DNA from: Ceratobasidium sp. AG-K
Taxonomy: Eukaryota > Basidiomycota > Agaricomycetes > Cantharellales > Ceratobasidiaceae
Length of the DNA: 64,000 nt
Direction: 5' to 3'
Assembly (NCBI GenBank): GCA_037039685.1
Contig: JAWNGF010000005.1
Span: 372,001-436,000 of the forward strand
Positions 13,101 through 23,650 of the stretch are shown here, one piece after another. The notes under the pieces were generated by a model that was given only the letters and a program-made list of their open reading frames with translations, searched no databases and was not told where the DNA came from. Numbering within the stretch: position 1 is the first letter of the stretch; each line of letters begins with the position of its first letter. A program made the position numbers and the translations under genes.

Positions 13101-14318
13101 TCTCATGACACAACAATTCGAATATGGAGCTCTGAAGGCACTATGCTTGTCGGTCCATTTAAGGGCCATGGTGACGCGGTAGCATCTGTTGCGTTTTCAC
13201 CCGACGGTATCCGAGTTGCCTCTGGCTCTTGGGACAAGACAGTCCGGGTGTGGGATAGTCGTAAATGCACTTTGCTCACTAGGCCATTTGAAGGCCATAC
13301 CGACGTGATCACATCCGTCGTATTTTCGCCAGACGGTACTCGAATCGCCTCTGGTTCCTGGGACATGACAATCCGGATATGGAGTTCTTATGACGGCACT
13401 CTCCTTGTCAATCCACTTGAGGGTCATACAGGATTAGTCACATCTGTTGCATTCTCACCCGATGGTGCTCGAATTGTGTCCGGCTCTTATGATAAGACAG
13501 TCCGGGTATGGTGTTCTTACGGGGGCATTCCGCTAGTTAGTCCATTTCAGGGTCATGCTAGCGTGGTCGCGTCCGTCGCATTTTCACAGAATGGCACTCA
13601 AGTTGTCTCTGGCTCTTGGGACAAGACAATCCGATTGTGGAGTTCTGATGGCACTATGCTGGTCCATCCATTTAAGGGCCATGCTGACGCGGTAACGTCC
13701 GTCACGTTTTCACAAGATGGGACTCGAATTGTCTCTGGATCAAAGGACAGGACAATTCGCGTCTGGAACTCTTGCGGTGGAACTTCGTTTTTCGAATCAT
13801 CAAAGGGCAATGCCAACATAGCCACACCCGTTGGGTCCGTGACCGACGAGGCGCGCATAGACTGTGACCTTCTCTCCCATGGGCTCGTTGGTTGGGATCG
13901 AAGCCCGGGCTACGACGGCATCTTGGCACAATTCCGAAACCGTAAACCGGAACGTTTTAGGGACGGCTGGATGCGAGATTCATCTAACAATGTTTTATTG
14001 TGGATTCCTGAGGAGATACAGGAATATTTTCCTCCTCGGAATGGGATGGCGATCAAAGAGGCTTCCCTTATGAGTCACTATGAAAATCTCTGGCTGGGAT
14101 ACGAGTGGCAAAGATGCTACAATACCAGAACTCTCAACAAGACAAGAAGATGGGCAACACAAGGGTCCTCGGCTAGCGCCGATTCCCGTGCTTTGACACA
14201 TTCCCAACCAAGGCACTTGGGAAGCGGGTACCAGTATTTCACTCAAACCATTACACCCCTGAGAAGGATTCAACCATTATATGGTTATGCAATATCTGAC
14301 GATGACGACAGTGATTAA
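10172..14318 (+). CDS. NACHT-WD40 STAND (NLR-like) protein, 1,292 aa
   Basis: Signal-transducing P-loop NTPases of this type act in fungal non-self recognition and programmed cell death (HET-E/HET-D class). Six exons (10172-10492, 10538-10674, 10734-10872, 10926-10973, 11038-12558, 12606-14318) sum to 3,879 nt. An N-terminal helical domain spans about residues 1-230. The NACHT core has a Walker A, GMAGTGKTT, at 272-280 and a Walker B, VVVDALDEC, near 373-381. Seven WD40 repeats fill about 824-1111, each ending in a DKTIRVW-like strand, and are followed by a tail of about 180 residues ending in acidic SDDDDSD. No HeLo, HET or lipase effector domain is recognisable at the N-terminus; that region resembles the N-terminal domain of the decayed copy at 19.3-22.3 kb, whose exons have almost the same sizes. 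The WD repeats are unusually alike, which in this class marks an adaptive recognition surface. All lesions are absent, so I regard it as intact. Confidence 0.88.
12909..13773 (+). repeat. seven near-identical WD40-coding tandem repeats (126-129 bp period)
   Basis: GG(C/T)CAT boundaries recur at about 13040, 13165, 13291, 13420, 13549 and 13678, a period of 126-129 bp. Blades share runs such as SGSWDKT/RVW and FSPDGTRI, with differences concentrated just before the G-H dipeptide and after the W. This is the pattern of high internal conservation seen in fungal NLR recognition domains. Confidence 0.85.
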
Positions 14319-15223
14319 AGCGTTGCTTATTGTGACAGTGATGACAGCACCAGCACAGAATGAGTTCTCTCCGGCAGAGTGCTCTGAAGCGTTCCAGAGT
14401 ATGACGAGTGTGGTACCCCAGTCTATGTTAATGGACCCTTCGGAGATGTGTTGTATATTGGGAGCACGAGGGCCGCTTGATGGTAGGCGTTTTGGAGGCG
14501 TGGCGTTGAGGGGGTATTGGGGGGTGCATATGTGGCATGGGAACACTCAGGGGATCCTTATACGGTATATCATTGCAATGTGATTTCAGATTAACAGTAT
14601 ATATTTCTACGTATGATTGGGTAACCTAATGCAGGTGCATTGAATAAGGTGGCATAGGTGAATCGATATAAACAATGAATCTAAGCTTATAATCGATCGA
14701 CGAGGGGTTGAAATCAACACATAGGATGCAAGCGAGACGTTGCTGCAGCATCTCAGCGCTTTTTGTTCTGGAGGCGCCGGTACCTTTGCTGACTCTTGAC
14801 ATCATCACGGTCGTAATACTACGCAACAATGTTGGGGTGGTCTGTCGATTTGCGCAGTGCTGTATATTGCTATGGTGGTCGAATTACCTCACGCTTATTG
14901 AGTGTGAGGTCTTATGGACTTGGATCTGTGAGCTTAATGAGAGATAGGTCTAGATAAACTCAGTAGTGGGGTTTATTACACTAGGTTATTCACCTTGGCT
15001 ATGCTTCGATAATAGACGAGTGGGCACAGATTGGACATTCTGTAAGATTTGTTTATCTAATTCATGGGGTAACTATCCACATACGCTCATTGGCTCAGGT
15101 CGAGTCACTAGCCACTAGCCACCTAAAGATGACACAACCATTGTCGAGCCACGTGACGATGTGCGCTTACATCACGCGCCGTGTCGCGCATCCGCATCAG
15201 GGCTTTTCGTCCTGCCGACGACC
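14319..15223. other. intergenic region, no supported gene
   Basis: Only short scattered frames are present and none can be spliced into a plausible product. The first part is the 3' flank of the NLR gene and the last 100 bp is the leader of the next gene. CACGTG occurs near 15151. Confidence 0.45.
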
Positions 15224-16718
15224 ATGGAGTACACAGATGACGACCTCGACCCGGTCATCTGGCAATGCTCTCAGGCCGTCGAACTGAAACGAATATTTGC
15301 AGACGGTAAATGCTCGAGAACTGTTTGGTCATTTTGCTGAGTGTCGTGTAGCCCCGGCGCCACCCCCAGTACTGCCGGAAACAACCAACAAGAGTGGGAG
15401 TGTGAACAAACTGAAGCGAAAGCGATGGCAGGACCAGGATACACCCGCATCGAGCTCTGCGGAAACACTTGGGCTGATTCAACAATTGTCTCGAACTCTG
15501 GGGTCATGTCGGCCGACCAACCCAGCGCGAAGGAATACGAGAGTTGCAAGTGCGAGTGCGCTGATGATTGGGAGCAGCAGGGACATGCCTCCGCCGCGGA
15601 AGCCAGACTTGGCCGAGTCATGCGACGAAGCTACGCCGCTTTCGGATTCGACTAGTTTTAATTGGAGTCGGGAGGGTTCTAACACGGCCGAGTCAAGTTC
15701 TGTTGTTGGGGACCCGAATTCAACTAAGAGTATGGACACTGTACGACCTTGTACCCCACCTATTCGAAATGTGCAACCTGCCCCCCGTCCCGCAACCGAA
15801 CCAACCATCACAGTTGCATCACTGATGGCTCGTGCCGAATCACCCGAACTACCATCTCCACCGCCAACCAAACCTGTGCTTTCCATCCATACTTCGAATG
15901 CGTCATCATTGGCTGTTCATGTGGACACTTCTGCATTCTCGAGTCGATCAAACACATCCGAGTCTGGTACAGGCAGCGTTGTTTCGACCACCGCACCAGG
16001 TCCTGTGTCACCCGTCACCCCGGTTGCGCCCCGCGCCCCTACCCCTATTATAGAGATCTCTCCCACTCCGTCTCCAGAGCCTTCACCACCACCCAAGGTC
16101 AAGGCAAAGGCCAAAGCCAAGCCTATACCGGTTGCTGCAAAACCCAAATCTCCCTCTCGTTCGCCTTCGCCGCCACCCAAGCCTAAACCCAAATCCAAAG
16201 GACGACCGGGACCCTCATCTCGCGCCACGACTGAACCCGCCCCCACCGGCCGTCCTCCACCCATTCCATCACAACAAGCCCGATCCGAACCGTCCCAACA
16301 ATTTCGCCTTCCCACCCAACAAGCGTTCAAACCACCCACCCAACAAGCATTCCGCCCCCCAACGCAAACTCGCGCTTTCCCCTCGTCTTCTCAGTCACGT
16401 CTAGGACTAGGCGCGATCGGAAACGGATACGCCAACATCAACCGACCGTTCAAGGTCCCCAGCAAAGGGGGCGCCCCACCGAAACCCACAGTCGTCCAAC
16501 TACCCAAGCGGGGAGAGGACAAGGGCAAGACGGTGATGAATGGGTCGCCGACCAAGGCTGGGAAACCGAAACCACGCAAGGCGCAGCCAACACCGAGAAA
16601 GGAGAACCGGGGAAAGGGGCGGCGGGACCCGTCGTCGGACGATTATCCCTCGGACGAGAGTTTTGACGCAGCTGCGGTGGACGCTGACATGGCTGTTTGG
16701 GACGCGTGGAACGACTAG
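15224..16718 (+). CDS. disordered Pro/Ser/Lys-rich protein, 482 aa
   Basis: Two exons (15224-15305, 15352-16718) joined by a 46-nt intron give 482 residues. The first 27 residues are acidic (MEYTDDDLDP). A helical segment near 55-70 contains LIQQLSRTLG. The rest is low complexity: Ser/Thr-rich to about 240, then a KAKAKAKP basic tract, Pro/Gln repeats with PTQQAF twice, and a basic segment with NRPFKVPSKG near 400. The C-terminus is acidic and Trp-containing (DMAVWDAWND). No catalytic fold is visible. A charged, disordered protein with a basic centre suggests a nuclear scaffold or nucleic-acid-associated role, but this is only inference. The FKVP-containing segment is vaguely like peptides that bind recombinases; one short match is not evidence. 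Unknown function. Confidence 0.7.
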
Positions 16719-17487
16719 ACGGGCGAGGGCGACGAAAACCACTGGGTTGGCGAGGGAATGAATCTAGCCAAACGAACTGTTACACTCTGCATAATCATCA
16801 TGCATCCTCATCCTTGTATATTACGTGTTTCGTTTATCTATGTCTGATTCTGACCAAGGCCTGTGGTTAGTGTTTTATCTACTTATTCAATTCATATAGT
16901 TTTTTGGTGTCGATTACGACAAATCTCGAGTGATATATCACTGTAAATAGTTGGCGTAGTTTGTGTATTACAATGAATGTTGATCTGTCTCCATGACAAA
17001 AAAACTTGTCTGCAAGTCAACTGAGATAACTTGTGGCTAAGTTATTTGTCGTCAGGAATCACGTGCGCGTCCCGAAAAGGCGACACTTGTCCACCACCGA
17101 CAAGCCCACCTCCTTAGCCTTACCGACACTTATACCCTCGCGCAAAGGATGGAACTCGAGGACAACAATCGGCCACTATATATGAATAACACGCTCGTAC
17201 AAAATGACACCGGCACGGGGGCAAACAATTACTCAATCGAGTAATTAACAAACGCAACCTACTTACCCGTTCAGGCAATCTCTCGCACCGATTTTAGTAA
17301 TTAGTTGTTTGCTCGGTCTCGTGACATTGTTCAAGGCGCTGGAGCAAACAACTCGACGAAGTGTATATAGAGGGGCCTGCGGGAGAGACGAAAGGTCGCT
17401 CATCAAGCACCTCCCGAAGCAATTCGACACTTGAAGCACCTCGACGCTTAAAGCAGCTCGATACTCGAACGCCAACACTTGTACAAC
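16719..17487. other. intergenic region with promoter of the multi-PAM2 gene
   Basis: No coding frame is supported. The proximal 130 bp contains a TATATA element and many CTCGA/ACTCGA direct repeats, with CACGTG near 17057. Confidence 0.5.
17364..17369 (+). promoter_or_regulatory. TATA-like element of the multi-PAM2 gene
   Basis: TATATA lies about 120 bp before the ATG at 17488 in an otherwise GC-balanced upstream region. Assignment is by position and sequence only. Confidence 0.35.
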
Positions 17488-19047
17488 ATGTCCTTCAACA
17501 TGAACACCTTTAACGCTCCTGCCGCAGCTATGGTAAATAGTCTCGCCCCTAACCTTTAGAGCTAACTTACGAATCGACAATAGCTCGACATGGCTGCCTT
17601 TAACTCGTTCCTCGTCCAACCACCGTTTGGTATGAGCAATATCCGGGCTCCTGTCATGGTCGCTCTAGGCGCTCAGTGGACCGAGAAACACCATTGGTCC
17701 ATGACCGGACATTATACTCCCAAGGCCGAGAAACAACCTCTGGTTGGATTAGGCTTGGGTTGGCCAGTCGGTCAGGTAAATATTTATTTACCTTGGATAT
17801 TCTAGCTCTGCTCACAATTCTTTTAGAGTTTTATCTCGTTCATTCAAGAGCTGGAAACTTTGATTGTGGATCCCCATTCCTTGGACTTTTTGATCACCCC
17901 CCCTCTACCAAGCTCAACTTGGACCTGCACTACCTCGGCCCTCAACCCCAAGGCAACGGCATTTGTACCCAGATTATCCGTCTCGGCCTCGAACCCCCCT
18001 GCGCTGAACCGCCGAGCGGCGTGGTTTGTCCCACGCCACACAACCAGGTCACTCAATCCCTCCGTCATCGAATATATTCCCTCCTTGACTGCATTCGGGC
18101 TCAACCCCCGAGCTACAGAATTCATCCCTCACGCAGTTTGCCGGCCCAACACATCCCTCAAGGAAATCACACCCCGACGAGCCAGATTTCCGCGTGCTCC
18201 AAGAATGGTCACTCCTTGCGTCTCCGAGGAAACCTGGGATTGCGCCGAGTTTATGGATACACGAGCATCTTATGGCTCATTCGAAGAGTTCGGGGCGCAC
18301 AGCCAAACTGATGAGCTTGCCTCTGGATTCGACCCTGTTGCGGAGAAATTTGTACCTCACTGGGTCGACCCATCGATCGAGGCGCAGGAGCTTGGCGAGC
18401 CGATTCATTCGGAGATGATGCGCACGAGAATCACCAAGCGTGGACCCGGACGTACTCTTCAACCTCAAGCCAGCCAGGAAACATGGGACTGTGCCGAGTT
18501 TATGGATTCGCTTGAGCGCTATGATTCAAACGAGGAAGCTGTTGCACGCATACAGCCTGATGATTGCGCCTGTCATCCCAGCACACTCGCCTCGGAATTC
18601 GTTCCTCATCAGATTCGACGCTCAGACGCTACTCTCGAAGATACGCCTCGATCCATTCCAATGTCCAGAAGCGTCGCCATGTTCAAAGCCGGGATACTAG
18701 ACCCACCGCGCCAGTTGAAACCCATCAAATGTCGAGGGACTGGCTCTCCCCGGAGGCTACTGGTGGCTCAAGACTCCGCTATGCATGAATACCGGGACGG
18801 AGAACGGATAGATTACTACATTGGCCCCCAAGCAGCAGGCTCCAGGTTTTATGCGCTCTCCGAGCTGTCCGAATTCGACTCTCATAGCCCGAACGTGCCA
18901 GAGCCCGAAATCGAGTGGAGGTTTCAGTCTGAGGATGCTGGTACAGCCAGTCGACGTGAAGACACTTCTACTTCCGAGTTCAGCCCCTGGATACATCTGG
19001 CTGCTGCCCTCCTCGCGGTTGTTTTCTGGGCCACACTAATAGGATAG
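17488..19047 (+). CDS. tail-anchored protein with up to six PAM2-like motifs, 485 aa
   Basis: Three exons (17488-17532, 17584-17775, 17827-19047) give 485 residues. PAM2 motifs (consensus LNxxAxEFxP) bind the MLLE domain of poly(A)-binding protein and, in Ustilago, of the mRNA transporter Rrm4. Four clustered copies read LNPKATAFVP (118-127), LNRRAAWFVP (139-148), LNPSVIEYIP (155-164) and LNPRATEFIP (171-180). Two more distal copies are FDPVAEKFVP (247-256) and PSTLASEFVP (330-339, degenerate at the LN end). Each distal copy follows, by about 32 residues, the decapeptide ETWDCAEFMD or its near twin (214-223, 297-306), so a module of about 83 residues has been duplicated. A single hydrophobic segment at 469-484 (LAAALLAVVFWATLIG) ends the protein, as in tail-anchored membrane proteins. 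There is no signal peptide and no RNA-binding or enzyme domain. I infer a membrane-bound adaptor that would recruit poly(A)-binding protein; I know of no described protein with this architecture. Confidence 0.8.
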
Positions 19048-19343
19048 GAGCAGCACCGTAATGGGTCAGTACACTGTATCTTGTATATTGCGTACTGCAT
19101 GAATTTTGAATTCCATCACATGAAATTTCCAGCTTCTCCGATTCACGCCAATCATCCTTACATGCTGTGTTGTGACCAAGACAGTGCATTCAATCGTGTA
19201 AAATATACGGCTGGAATGAAGTGCGTAGGTTCGCAACCCGTACTATATACCATTATCAGGATAAGTGGTTATATTGGACACGAACAGGATATGCTATGCA
19301 AATGCATGCTGAAAATGCAACAGCTGACCACTAGGAAAACATA

Positions 19344-22331
19344 CTAGGGAATATAACACTCGGACCAGTTCTCCCCCAGGGATGAGATTAGGAACTCAAT
19401 GAAGATCGACCCATGAGGAAAGACGCTAAGAACAGCGGGAGGCCGTGGAACAAGAGGATGCAACTCAGGCGGAACCCAAAAGAGCAGTTTATCGTCACTT
19501 GAGATCCACCCATCGGGGCCGAAATCCCAAAAGGTAGGCGATTTATAGGAGGGTTTGAGCTCAGACAATGAGAGTGTAATATTTGCGAGCTGCCCGGATA
19601 GACTGGAAACACCACTGCCCATTTGTGTATCCGCCAAGGAACTAACACCATGGCCAGGCGAAGCAATCCGCTCAAGCTCCCGAACGTCCGCAAGGCTACC
19701 TGAGCTTGGTGATCTGCCACTCAAAGCTAAAGCGCCACTATCAGACCTCGGGAATGCTCGCCTAGAAAATTATGTCAGTGTTCATGGCTCGAGTCCACTG
19801 GCAAACGTGCAGGAGCAACCATGAAGTCCTTCTCGTACTCTGATAGAGGTGAGGTAGACCTACCATACTCTTTCAAGAGTTCTCTAAGGGTACCCGAGTG
19901 TTCGTAACTAAAACCAGTATTCACTAGGCTCCACGTTGGAATACTGTCACGAGGGCAAGATATTATGCGGGTGCCATCGAGGGAGAACGCGATGGATTTT
20001 ACCCGACTTTCATGATCCACTGGGCCCGCAACCAGCTCACCGGTATTAGAGTTCCACACCACAGCGGTTAGATTTACTAAGTCAGTAGCAATCCAGGCTC
20101 CATCAGGAGAATATGCTATTGAACCGACAGTGCCAACAAGCCCAATGAGTGGATCGACCAGGCAGATGCCCATATGTGTCTCCCTCACTAGAACCATTTA
20201 ACCATCTGAGCCATAAGTAATACACGTGCTCTTTGGGGGCAATTTAAATGAAATGCCTTCTCCACGGGCAGACACGAATGGCCCTGCGACGTGATTTCCA
20301 GTATATGCGTCCCAAACCTGGATGGTCGACCCATGTGTGGAAGAACCAGAGATAATACAGGCACAGTTCGATGAGAAAGCAACGTAGTCAATCCCGCCAT
20401 CATGTACTTGGAATGGACCGGAGATAGGAGCAAAGGTCTCCGAAGCCCAAATATTGATCATTCCGTTTGTGAACCCAAAGACAATACGAGCACCATCAGG
20501 TGAAAGCGCGGGAGAGCGTACGTTCCGATCCTTTGAACGTTCGATGGATTCTCCAGTCCTCGTATCCCACATTTCAGGTTTGCGGATATTTATTGAAGCG
20601 AGTCTAGTGCTATCAGGGGAAAACGCTGCCACGGTAACTCTAGGTTTGCTCAAGCTCCTGGAAATGCATGTATCAAGATCTTGTATGTCTGTCGCTAAAA
20701 GAGCGCGGCCGTGATTTAGCTGTAACGGTTCCGCAACGGAGTCACCCGTATACGCGTCCCATACGTGCAAGGTATGATTCGATGAACCAGTGATAACTCG
20801 GGTACCGTCAAGAGAGAATGCGGCTGAAGTAAGCAGATCTATGTGGCTCTCAGGCTGGTTGCCGGAGAGCGTCCCAGCGTATGCACCCCATACTTGGATG
20901 AACCCATTCCAAGATCCGGAGATAACAAGAGTTCCGTCGGGAGAGAATATTACGGAACGAACTGGGCCTGTGTGCCGAACTGGGCCAGAAATGAGATTCC
21001 CGGTGCAGGCATTCCATACTCGGGCAGTCATGTCATCCGAACAAGAGACAATATACTTGCCGTCTAAAGAGAATGAAACTGGTTGGACTGAGGTTGTATG
21101 CCCTCGGAATGGGCCAGCAAAGCGATTGAGGCCGATGTGATTGAAGATGTATGCTCTAGTAATCGGTGCACCTGTGTGTGCGTTCAAGACTTGAACCGCC
21201 TTGTGCTCAGAGCCCGAGACGATATAAACGCCATTTGGCGAGAAAGCAACGGAATGGATCGGGCTCGTGTGCTTCCGAAATGGCCCAGCAACAAGGTTAC
21301 CGGTATGACCGTGCCATATTCTAATGGTGCTATCCCAAGAGCCACTTACCGGGCTCAAGCATTACGCATAGTTCGCATGTGCCATTGCTAACCTTGTGTT
21401 GTTTACTCACAGTCTTCAGGGAACGAAGAATAACATCGTTCTTCACGATGTCAGATGTTTCCGTAGGTGTGAACCCAACGGCTGCTCACCTGTAGTTGTT
21501 GAAAAAGCGCTTGAATTCGTCGGTAGTGCTTGATCACACCATCCTGATCCTGCTTTGACTGGATAACTCGCTTTATTTTTTCATGAGCTTGCTGCTTTTT
21601 TATGCTTGCCAGTTCGATCTTTATTGAGCTACATGAATATTCAGCATCAGTGAGACAGCTTTTAGAAAGACAGCGCTCACCGAGCAATCCGCTCAACACT
21701 GCCACCACTGCCCTCGGGTCCGAGTTCACCCTCATACTCGTTGAGCGTCTCAGCCAATCCTTGAAAGTCATTTCCCAGCTCTTCAAAATCCTCCCTATTC
21801 TCTGCCGCCAACTATATCCAGAGACCCTCAATTGTTACGATTCTACGAGTGACACGCAGCCTCTTACCTGTACAAAATCCAGCTGGGCTACTACCTCACT
21901 AAGCGCCGATTTAAGAGGAGAACACACGTTCACAGTTCTCGCTAGCCCACGTAATGCTGCTTCAAATCCTGTCCACACCGTACTTCCTGTTCCCTTGACC
22001 TTGTTCAAACCGGAACCTGATGCGTTTGCGTTTGCGGTTGCTTGAGACCGAGGTGTCGCAGTAGCATTTAACGACGAAGCATTAGGAGATAGTCCGCCGA
22101 ATGCCAGTGTAGGACCACTGTCCTTTGAATTATCGGTATTATCAATGGAGGCCCCTGATGGCACGGACGGTCGCGCATTAGTGCCTGGGAGTAATTGGTT
22201 AGTCTTTGGCAGAATTTGATCGAAAGCAATTTCAGGCTCGTCACGCTTCTCGCCCCGTGTCAAGCGTCTCGTAGGCTTTTACGGGCACTTCCCGGCTTAG
22301 AGGTTTAGGATTCATGCAGCTCACCGGACAT
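19344..22331 (-). pseudogene. decayed NLR: N-terminal domain and WD40 repeats, NACHT lost
   Basis: The minus strand carries the remains of a relative of the gene at 10.2-14.3 kb. The N-terminal domain survives in exons ending at 21868, 21811-21681 (131 nt) and 21628-21490 (139 nt, the same size as exon 3 of the intact copy). Within about 130 bp the sequence then jumps to WD40 repeats beginning near 21350, so the roughly 1.5-kb NACHT exon is missing. An in-frame TAA precedes the WD block. About eleven degenerate WD blades follow, interrupted by a TAA at 20198-20200 after ITYGSDG; the frame resumes at the next codon as MVLVRETH. A C-terminal tail resumes after a possible intron near 19755-19860 and stops at 19344. 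The 5' end near 22331 is also broken. A shortened WD-only protein cannot be excluded, but no NTPase could be made. Confidence 0.7.
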
Positions 22332-23331
22332 CGTGCTCAGTTTATCGAAGGCTGAAGTGTTAGCTAAGTGGTGGATTAGGGCAGCCTTACACTTTTGGAT
22401 CCCAATCTCGCTTCGTCACGTGCATTTCAGCCCATACGCTCAATGAGCTAACGCTAACTTTGACTAAATTTGGAACCATGGTAAGCCTCGAGCGCACTTT
22501 TAAGCATATCTGGTATATGTTTTCCTCAACTAACGCACAAAACGCAGGTATCCTCACTGTCACAGACTATCGCTCACCCTGCCGGCAACACGACTGGCCT
22601 GAGTCAACCATTGGTCGTTATCTCGTGCAATGCTCCTCAACAAATTCAGAGGATGTAGAAGAAATAATTATACACGCCGATCGAAGAATAGAGTCGCTTC
22701 ATACGAGGATATAGACCAGAATAACTCCCGGGTGCTTGGCCTTCCCGATATCTCCTGGCAACGTTAGCCCGTAGTAACATTCGAAAGACAACGTTGTCAC
22801 CACAAAAAGGGAGCATGTAAAGCGAGCCACACGTATTTTGCCATTCGCCTGAGTCATCTCATCTCGCGAAATCGACGACTCTTCTAACATTTAGGACGAA
22901 CCCGCTGTCTGTGTTAGATTTCCGTATCACGCATTACGAGCTTTGAATGATATCAGAAACTGCTGGCAAGTGATCTACGTCACAAGTAGACTGGGTTCAC
23001 CTCCCATACACGAGTTGAACAGATGGAAAAACTGTAGTAGTGTGGGTATGATCTGAGTAAATTTACAAGCGCTGCAGCCGAAAATGCCACTAGCTGGTTC
23101 TGCACAGTCTCGGACGATCTTACATAAAAATCAGACCGTGCGACTTCAAATCGGCTCATTCCACGAGGTTCTACATGCACAATAACAAGACATTCAAAGC
23201 AACAGTCCGCTGTCTTTCCAAACCGAAAAATACAAAGCAAGTAATACACGACATGAATCATAATCGAATGAGAGATGAGCATAAAATGACAAGTCCACAT
23301 ATGAGTGTCCGAAATGGTTTTGGCATTGGCT
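22332..23331. other. intergenic region, no supported gene
   Basis: An ATG at 22479 followed by a GT-AG pair could encode a 38-residue peptide on the plus strand. It is too short and unlike anything known to support. Nothing else is visible. Confidence 0.4.
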
Positions 23332-23650
23332 TTATCGGAGCCGCGGGAGTGTGGGGTCTATTCGCGGAATATACGTATCGGGCTCCGTCCACGCGGCCAT
23401 GGGCGAGCTCCTCCCCGAGCTATCGTCCTCTGTTAAATGAATAAGATCAGCATTTGCTCAGGGCTAATTGTACGAATGAATAGGATGTCCAGGGGGATGT
23501 GAATTCGCAAGTTTGCTCACCTGGCCTTACGGGGGGAGACAAGTACCCATTCTCATCCGCCGAGTAACGGCTCATGCGCTTCTCACGCATCGTCTCGCGC
23601 CTCCTCTCCTTGTACGCATTGATTTCATGGCGGGACGGCAGGCAGCCCAT
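23332..23650 (-). CDS. small MGC-starting (probably dual-acylated) protein, 75 aa
   Basis: Two exons on the minus strand (23650-23521 and 23429-23332), separated by a 91-nt intron, give 75 residues. The protein begins MGCLPSRHEI: Gly2 followed by Cys3 and Ser6 is a classic N-myristoylation signal with a neighbouring palmitoylation site. A strongly basic helix follows (KERRRETMREKRMSR, about 14-28), which would reinforce binding to acidic membranes. The rest is a disordered Ser/Pro/Asp segment ending IDPTLPRLR. There is no enzymatic domain. I infer a small plasma-membrane or endomembrane adaptor. The coherent start, the consensus GTGAGC donor and the in-frame second exon support a real gene; the family is not known to me. 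Transcript data would be needed to confirm the intron. Confidence 0.55.

Noticed and set aside
22479..22670. Possible two-exon 38-residue peptide gene
   Set aside because: Too short, no family, and a GT-AG pair of this quality is expected by chance.
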